Origin: Ignavibacteriales bacterium
Lineage (GTDB): Bacteria; Bacteroidota; Ignavibacteria; Ignavibacteriales; Melioribacteraceae
Length of the DNA stretch: 6,739 bases
Assembly: GCA_016929735.1 (NCBI GenBank)
Contig: JAFGID010000050.1
Span: 1-6,739, forward strand
Reading direction: 5' to 3'
Shown: positions 1-4,825 of the stretch, piece by piece
How positions within the stretch are numbered: position 1 is the first letter of the stretch
How the letters are laid out: each line of letters starts with the position of its first letter
The notes under the pieces: model-generated
What the model saw: the letters and a program-made list of their open reading frames with translations, nothing else
The model's database searches: none
Told to the model about the DNA's origin: nothing
Program-made: the position numbers and the translations under genes

Positions 1-41
1 AATAATGAATAATTAAAAAGAAGAGAATTTCAACTCAGGTT

Positions 42-1058
42 TTACTTTTCGAACATTTCCTTTTCATATTCCGGTTTTACATCGCGGGTCATTAGCGCAT
101 AGGTTGTTTTGACAGGGTCTTTTTCTTCGAATAATATCTGGTATCCTGCTTCAATAATTGGAGCACTAATATCATGTTTTTTTATAAGTTGATGAGCCGA
201 GCGACAAGTTTCAACTCCTTCTGCAATCATATCCATTCCCTTTAAAATGTTTTTCAATTTTCTTCCTTTACCTATTTGCTCACCTACGTATCTATTTCGG
301 CTATGTTTGCTCATACAAGTAACAATTAAATCACCTATTCCAGATAGTCCGAAGAATGTTTCCATCCTTGCACCGAGTGATACACCAATTCGCGAAATTT
401 CGGTAATTCCACGAGTAATAAGAGCGGCTTTTGTATTGTCACCGAGCCGTGCTCCATCCATAATTCCCGCTCCAATTGCGATTACATTCTTTAAGGCAGC
501 ACCCAGTTCAACTCCAAGAATATCAGTCGAGGAATAAACTCTGAAAAATGAATTATTAAATGCATATTGAATTTGCTTTGCTGTCTCTTCATTTGCAGAT
601 GCGGCTACTACAGCTGTGGGCATGAAATTACATACTTCCTCTGCGTGACTTGGACCTGAAAGTACTCCGATTTTTTTCTCGGGAATCTTCAAAATACTTC
701 TTATAATTTGTGAAACAGTTAAAAGTGTTTTATTCTCAATGCCTTTTGATACACTAACAAATATTGTATCCAAGAAATCATTCTTCTTTAATTTCGTAAT
801 TACTCCGCGAATATACTGAGTTGGAATTGCGATAACGAGCATATCCTGACCAATTGATGCTTCGGTAAGCGAATGAGTGATACGGATGTTTCTCGGAATT
901 TTAATGTTTGGAAGGTAAAGTTTATTTTTTCGTGTTCTTGCTAATACTTTTGTATAATGACGATCATATTCCCAGAGTGTAACTCTATGACCATTTGAAT
1001 GTAATAAAATTGCAATGGATGTACCCCATCCTCCAGCACCAAGAATGGATATTTGCAT
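42..1058 (-). CDS. gpsA: Glycerol-3-phosphate dehydrogenase [NAD(P)+]
   Basis: This cytosolic enzyme reduces dihydroxyacetone phosphate to sn-glycerol-3-phosphate with NAD(P)H, supplying the backbone for phospholipids. The 338-residue product has the usual family length. The N-terminal Rossmann fold opens with GAGGWG at residues 7-12. SKGIE (104-108) and SGPSHAEE (134-141) follow, both typical of GpsA. The C-terminal helical domain carries the expected catalytic lysine K190 in GAALKNV, then GDNTK (206-210) and GLSGIGDL with SRNR (about 237-256). No key residue seems to be missing. The ATG shares its first base with the plsY stop codon (TAATG) and has no Shine-Dalgarno in front, so translation is probably coupled to plsY. 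The stop is TAA at 42-44. Motif assignment is direct from the sequence, function is by family, and coupling is inferred. Confidence 0.97.
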   Translation of the reverse strand: MQISILGAGGWGTSIAILLHSNGHRVTLWEYDRHYTKVLARTRKNKLYLPNIKIPRNIRITHSLTEASIGQDMLVIAIPTQYIRGVITKLKKNDFLDTIFVSVSKGIENKTLLTVSQIIRSILKIPEKKIGVLSGPSHAEEVCNFMPTAVVAASANEETAKQIQYAFNNSFFRVYSSTDILGVELGAALKNVIAIGAGIMDGARLGDNTKAALITRGITEISRIGVSLGARMETFFGLSGIGDLIVTCMSKHSRNRYVGEQIGKGRKLKNILKGMDMIAEGVETCRSAHQLIKKHDISAPIIEAGYQILFEEKDPVKTTYALMTRDVKPEYEKEMFEK

Positions 1059-1738
1059 TATGTAATTTTTATTTTTTTCTTAAATGAAAACCTTTTTTCT
1101 TTGCCTGTGAATAATCTATCAATGTTTTTTCGGTGTGTATAAACAACTAATAGAGCCAAGAGTATTACGAATGGTAAGATAATGTTATACCCCGGTATTT
1201 CTATGTGAAATACAGTTGCACGTATAACTAATATTATCGGAACAGAAATAGCTGCGATAATAGAACCAAGAGATACATATCTGGAAATCGTAACCACTAA
1301 AAGAAAAACACCAAAGGCAAAAAGTGCTTCGATGGTTATAAGCGAAACTAAAAATCCGAGAACGGTAGCGATACCTTTACCACCACGGAATTGTGCGAAG
1401 ATTGTCCAAATGTGACCGACTACAGCAGAAATACCTGCAATTATCTGAAGCAATGTAAAGTCATCAAAGGGTGTTGTGTTATGGAAGGGGAGTTTATCTA
1501 GTCCTAGGTAATGTAACCTGGCAATTAAAATAACTGCAATAGCACCCTTGATAGCATCTAATACAATTACTAAAACACCAAATTTCCAACCGAGCAAACG
1601 TGATACATTTGTCCCACCCGTACTACTGCTACCGAAATTCCTAATATCAATTCCTTTTACAGCTTTGCCAATAATTAAACCTGTTGGAATTGACCCAATT
1701 AAATATGACAATATGATTACTAAAAATAATGTTAACAT
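1058..1738 (-). CDS. plsY: Acyl-phosphate:glycerol-3-phosphate acyltransferase
   Basis: This integral membrane enzyme transfers an acyl group from acyl-phosphate (made by PlsX, not in this window) to glycerol-3-phosphate, giving lysophosphatidic acid. The 226-residue product is hydrophobic, with about six or seven membrane segments, including residues 1-24, 53-74, 96-116, 127-150, 152-174 and 184-200. Family motifs are present in order: GSIPTG (15-20), a loop GSSSTGGTNVSR (36-47) matching the usual GSGNxGATNxxR, GHIWTIFAQFRGGKG (108-122) matching GHxxPxFxxFKGGKG, and HRKNIDRLFTGKE (202-214) near the C terminus. It is slightly longer than the usual roughly 200 residues because of a polar loop near 84-95 and a lysine-rich tail. 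The first loop has serine where asparagine is common. It is first in the operon with gpsA. The chosen ATG places a membrane segment at once and has no clear Shine-Dalgarno. Confidence 0.95.
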   Translation of the reverse strand: MLTLFLVIILSYLIGSIPTGLIIGKAVKGIDIRNFGSSSTGGTNVSRLLGWKFGVLVIVLDAIKGAIAVILIARLHYLGLDKLPFHNTTPFDDFTLLQIIAGISAVVGHIWTIFAQFRGGKGIATVLGFLVSLITIEALFAFGVFLLVVTISRYVSLGSIIAAISVPIILVIRATVFHIEIPGYNIILPFVILLALLVVYTHRKNIDRLFTGKEKRFSFKKKIKIT

Positions 1739-1758
1739 AACATTTAATATTTGCTAAT

Positions 1759-1790
1759 CTAAAGTAAAAATAATTTTTGATTAATTCAAC
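1759..1790 (-). promoter_or_regulatory. Candidate Bacteroidota-type promoter for plsY-gpsA
   Basis: Read on the minus strand, TTG (1787-1789) is followed after 20 bases by TACTTTAG (1759-1766). This resembles the Bacteroidota primary sigma factor consensus TTTG / about 19-21 bases / TAnnTTTG with one mismatch in the downstream box. Transcription would begin near 1752, leaving a leader of about 14 bases before the plsY ATG at 1738. The region is very AT-rich, so chance matches are likely. The call also depends on the organism using a Bacteroidota-like consensus. Confidence 0.3.
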
Positions 1791-1799
1791 TCTGAAAGG

Positions 1800-1831
1800 T
1801 TTGAATATATTTAAATTATTTTATAAGTTAC
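1800..1831 (+). promoter_or_regulatory. Candidate promoter for acyl-CoA ligase gene
   Basis: TTTG at 1800-1803 is followed after 20 bases by TAAGTTAC at 1824-1831, an imperfect match to TAnnTTTG. A second, equally weak possibility is TTG at 1834-1836 with TAAAACTG at 1857-1864. In sigma-70 terms, TTGAAA (1834-1839) and TAAAAC (1857-1862) are 17 bases apart. Some plus-strand promoter must lie in 1739-1903 because the neighbouring gene is divergent, but the sequence does not single out one site. Confidence 0.2.
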
Positions 1832-1893
1832 ACTTGAAATATACTAAATAAATTTTTAAAACTGTTTTCGTAAATATTAGAGTAATTTATAAC

Positions 1894-1897
1894 GAGG
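1894..1897 (+). promoter_or_regulatory. Shine-Dalgarno-like GAGG before the acyl-CoA ligase
   Basis: GAGG ends six bases before the ATG at 1904, which is good spacing. It supports that start codon. It is the only convincing ribosome-binding sequence among the five genes of the window. Confidence 0.5.
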
Positions 1898-1903
1898 TTA
1901 AAA

Positions 1904-3559
1904 ATGCTCCAAGAAAAATTTTTAATTGATTTACAGAATAGTATCAAAAAGAATTGGAATTCACCCGCCATTTCAAACTATGAAGGAGACACGCTTACCT
2001 ATGGGCAATTAGCTGATAAAATTTTTTGGCTACATTCTGTCTTCGAAAAATTTAATATTAGGAAACAGGATAAGATTGCAGTCATAGGCAAGAATTCAGT
2101 TAATTGGGCAACAGTATATTTAGCGACAATTTCTTATGGGGCAGTTATTGTTCCGATTCTATCTGATTTCAAAGCAGTTGACGTTCAACACATCGTAAAT
2201 CACTCAGAATCAAAGTTACTTTTTTCTTCTAATTCGATTTATGAAACCCTTGATGAATCAAAAATGCAATATCTTGAAGCAATACTTAAAATAGAAGATT
2301 ATTCCATTTTATATACAAAAAAAACTTTGCGTAGTAGCTTCTTCGAGGAAGTATCAAAGGATTATTTAGATAAATTAAATGGTTTGCTAACTAACAGTAA
2401 TTTTTGCTTTTCAGAAATTAGCAATAATGAACTTGCAACGATAGTTTATACTTCCGGAACGACAGGATTTTCAAAGGGAGTAATGTTAAAACACAATTCA
2501 ATTTCTGCAAATATTCGTTATGCTCAGAGAAATATGCCATTAAAATCTGGAGATAATATTGTTTCTTTTATGCCACTTGCTCATTGTTATGGATGTGCGT
2601 TTGAATTTCTTTTTCCACTTACTATGGGTTGTCATATTACTTTTCTTGAAAAAATACCTTCACCTAAAATAATTATAAAGGCGTTTCAAGAGGTCAAACC
2701 TCAGTTGATACTCTCTGTACCTCTTGTTGTTGAAAAAATTTATAAGAAACAAATTATTCCAGTTCTATCGAAAACTGCAATTAAAATATTTTTGAAAATT
2801 CCCGTATTATCAAAAAAGATTTATGCAAAAATTCTTTCAAAATTAATGAATGCTTTTGGAAATAATTTTCACGAAGTGGTTATAGGTGGCGCAGCACTTA
2901 ATCACGAAGTTGAGAATTTCTTTAGAAAAATTGATTTTCCTTTTACAAATGGATATGGTATGACCGAATGTGGCCCATTGATAAGTTATGCAGGAAGTAA
3001 AATCAATAAAGCTTATTCAGTTGGTAAAGTTGTTGATACCTTAGAAATAAAAGTTGATAGTAGTGACTCGCAAAATGAAGTTGGTGAAATATGGGTGCGA
3101 GGGGAAAATGTTATGGAAGGATATTACAAAAATGATGAAGCAACAAATAAAGCACTTGATAAAGATGGTTGGTTACACACAGGCGATTTAGGTTTAATTG
3201 ATAAAGAAGGTTTTATCTTTCTCAAAGGGCGATGCAAGGATATGATGCTCAGTTCATCGGGACAAAATATTTATCCGGAGGAAATCGAATCACGATTGAA
3301 CAATATGCTATTTATTAGCGAATCACTCTTGATAGATAGAGCGGGTAAATTAGTTGCTCTTGTTTATCCTGATTTTGAAGCAATTGACGCAGAAAAAATA
3401 AGCGAGAATGAATTGAAGAATAAATTAGATGAAAACTTAAAATTAGTTAATGAACATTTACCTAATTATTCAAAAATTACAAAAATCGAAATTTACCCCG
3501 AAGAGTTTGAGAAAACTCCTACTAAGAAAATTAAACGATATTTGTATGAGAGGAAATAA
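1904..3559 (+). CDS. AMP-forming long-chain acyl-CoA synthetase (fatty acid ligase)
   Basis: This is a member of the ANL adenylating superfamily. By family it activates a carboxylic acid, most likely a fatty acid, with ATP to an acyl-AMP and then transfers the acyl group to CoA in the cytosol. The 551-residue product holds the full motif set: phosphate-binding loop YTSGTTGFSKG (182-192), YGMTECGP (351-358), WLHTGDLG (423-430), KGRCKDMM (441-448) at the hinge to the C-terminal domain, and TPTKKIKR (538-545) with the expected catalytic lysine K541. It has no signal peptide or membrane anchor and no fused carrier domain. It diverges from the plsY-gpsA lipid operon and lies 42 bases before a secreted phosphoesterase. 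Substrate chain length cannot be read from the sequence, and an aryl or other acyl substrate remains possible. The start is supported by GAGG six bases upstream. Confidence 0.9.
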   Translation: MLQEKFLIDLQNSIKKNWNSPAISNYEGDTLTYGQLADKIFWLHSVFEKFNIRKQDKIAVIGKNSVNWATVYLATISYGAVIVPILSDFKAVDVQHIVNHSESKLLFSSNSIYETLDESKMQYLEAILKIEDYSILYTKKTLRSSFFEEVSKDYLDKLNGLLTNSNFCFSEISNNELATIVYTSGTTGFSKGVMLKHNSISANIRYAQRNMPLKSGDNIVSFMPLAHCYGCAFEFLFPLTMGCHITFLEKIPSPKIIIKAFQEVKPQLILSVPLVVEKIYKKQIIPVLSKTAIKIFLKIPVLSKKIYAKILSKLMNAFGNNFHEVVIGGAALNHEVENFFRKIDFPFTNGYGMTECGPLISYAGSKINKAYSVGKVVDTLEIKVDSSDSQNEVGEIWVRGENVMEGYYKNDEATNKALDKDGWLHTGDLGLIDKEGFIFLKGRCKDMMLSSSGQNIYPEEIESRLNNMLFISESLLIDRAGKLVALVYPDFEAIDAEKISENELKNKLDENLKLVNEHLPNYSKITKIEIYPEEFEKTPTKKIKRYLYERK

Positions 3560-3601
3560 AACATTTAGAAAGTTTTTTCGAAATTTTAGAAAACAGAAAA
3601 T

Positions 3602-4801
3602 ATGAAACTGAATAAAATATTAATAATTCTTTTTCTTTTAACTGGAATAATCTTTCCGCAAAAAACAGACAAAGTTATTCTTGTAATAATAGACGGAGCA
3701 AGATATTCTGAAACTTTAGGCGATTCACTCGCAAGATTTATTCCGAAGATGAAAGCAATCTCCGAAGTCGGAACCATCATTGATACAATGCTTAATGATG
3801 GTGCAACAGTTACTCGATATGCAATTCCTGCAATTTGGTGTGGCTCTTGGGCAACTCCAAGAGATACTTTTTACAATGGAGGTAACACTCAGTACACTAT
3901 TGTTCCCTCTATATGGGAATATTACAGAAAACATTATAATGTTGATATGTACCAAACATTTTATGCAATAAAGAATTTAAGTACACCATGGTTGCAAAGT
4001 TTCCATAGTGAATATGGACCATCTTTCTGGCCCTATTATTATTTGCAAGGAACTAAAGATATGGATGTTTGGAATGCAGCAAGATTAAAATTAATTCAAT
4101 ATAAACCAGTACTAAGTGTAATTTATCTTGCTGATGTTGATGCTGCAGGGCATTCGGGTAATTGGACTACATATACAAACGCAATTATCTTAGCGGATAG
4201 TATTGTTGGACTATTATGGGATTTTGTTCAGTCAGATACAAATTTCAAAGATAAGACAACAATTATGATAACAAACGATCACGGCAGGCATTTAGATGGA
4301 GTGTCGTCAGGATTTCAAGGACACGGATGTGGTTGCTGGGGATGCCGACGAGTAATGTTTCTTGCAACCGGTAAAGGAATACAGGAAGGAGTTGTAACAG
4401 ATAAAAAGCACTCAATAATTGATATAGCGCCCACAATTTCAGAGATGCTAAATTTTCCCACTCCTTATTCAGATGGGATTTCTGCATCGGAAATATTTGA
4501 AACTGCCTCTTCTTATGGTTATGAAAGAAATGAAATTTATAAATTTTATTTAGAGCAGAATTACCCTAATCCATTCAATCCTTCGACAGTAATAAGTTAT
4601 CAGTTACCAGTTGGCAGTTTGGTTCAAATTAAAATTTTTAATATGCTTGGACAGGAAATCGCAACAATGGTTAATGAAGAGAGACCCGCAGGAACACATA
4701 AAGTAGAATTTAATGCAATTAATCTTTCCAGCGGGTTATATTTTTATCAAATTCAGTATCAAGATAAAACAGAAACAAGAAAAATGATGCTATTAAAATA
4801 A
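3602..4801 (+). CDS. Secreted alkaline-phosphatase-superfamily protein with T9SS sorting domain
   Basis: This is probably an exported metal-dependent phosphoesterase or sulfatase-like hydrolase of the alkaline phosphatase superfamily. A signal peptide fills residues 1-19 or so (lysines, then a hydrophobic run, ending FPQ). The catalytic domain spans about 22-300. Putative metal ligands are D31 in VIIDGARYSE, D180 and H184 in DVDAAGHSG, D226 and H227 in TNDHGRH, and H270 before DIAPTISEML. T71, in TRYAIPAIWCG, is the best candidate nucleophile, but that is by loose analogy. An unusual stretch, HGCGCWGC (241-248), adds three cysteines. Residues about 316-399 form a T9SS type A sorting domain beginning LEQNYPNPFNPST, which directs export through the outer membrane and is normally cleaved on anchoring or release. 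The gene starts 42 bases after the ligase without a Shine-Dalgarno; the signal peptide supports the ATG. The substrate is unknown; a nucleotide, phospholipid, phosphoglycan or sulfate ester are all possible. Confidence 0.85.
   Translation: MKLNKILIILFLLTGIIFPQKTDKVILVIIDGARYSETLGDSLARFIPKMKAISEVGTIIDTMLNDGATVTRYAIPAIWCGSWATPRDTFYNGGNTQYTIVPSIWEYYRKHYNVDMYQTFYAIKNLSTPWLQSFHSEYGPSFWPYYYLQGTKDMDVWNAARLKLIQYKPVLSVIYLADVDAAGHSGNWTTYTNAIILADSIVGLLWDFVQSDTNFKDKTTIMITNDHGRHLDGVSSGFQGHGCGCWGCRRVMFLATGKGIQEGVVTDKKHSIIDIAPTISEMLNFPTPYSDGISASEIFETASSYGYERNEIYKFYLEQNYPNPFNPSTVISYQLPVGSLVQIKIFNMLGQEIATMVNEERPAGTHKVEFNAINLSSGLYFYQIQYQDKTETRKMMLLK
4551..4750 (+). repeat. Sorting-domain repeat, copy 1 (end of phosphoesterase gene)
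   Basis: This encodes most of the T9SS type A C-terminal domain of the phosphoesterase. It aligns without gaps to 6501-6700 at a constant offset of 1950 bases. A hand count gives 162 of 200 identical bases. Two 17-base blocks (4577-4593 and 4595-4611) are identical and separated by one mismatch. At protein level 56 of 68 residues match. Confidence 0.85.
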
Positions 4802-4803
4802 AC

Positions 4804-4819
4804 TTTTATAATTATAAAA
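4804..4819. repeat. Perfect 16-base AT-only palindrome between the two secreted-protein genes
   Basis: TTTTATAATTATAAAA is its own reverse complement, with 8-base arms and no spacer. It starts two bases after the phosphoesterase stop codon and ends six bases before the CotH ATG. It is too AT-rich and lacks a loop, so it is a poor intrinsic terminator. It might be an operator or mRNA-end structure, or chance in AT-rich DNA. Confidence 0.4.
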
Positions 4820-4825
4820 TTTAAA

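Noticed and set aside
1..41. Possible regulatory or RNA feature at the left edge
   Set aside because: Only 41 AT-rich bases downstream of gpsA are visible, with no hairpin plus T-tract and nothing recognisable.
247..537. Open frame of 96 codons on the plus strand
   Set aside because: It lies wholly antisense to gpsA, whose motifs are intact, and its proline/serine/isoleucine-rich product resembles nothing recognisable.
1548..1757. Open frame of 69 codons on the plus strand
   Set aside because: It is antisense to the N-terminal half of plsY and shows no independent coding signal.
3560..3601. Possible transcription terminator after the acyl-CoA ligase (TTTTTTCGAAA and T-rich runs)
   Set aside because: The inverted repeat is short and AT-rich, with no GC stem followed by a T-tract. 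The next gene is only 42 bases away, so read-through is more likely.
3725..3971. Overlapping short open frames on both strands inside the phosphoesterase gene
   Set aside because: The phosphoesterase frame through this stretch is continuous from the signal peptide to the metal-binding motifs, so these are shadow frames.
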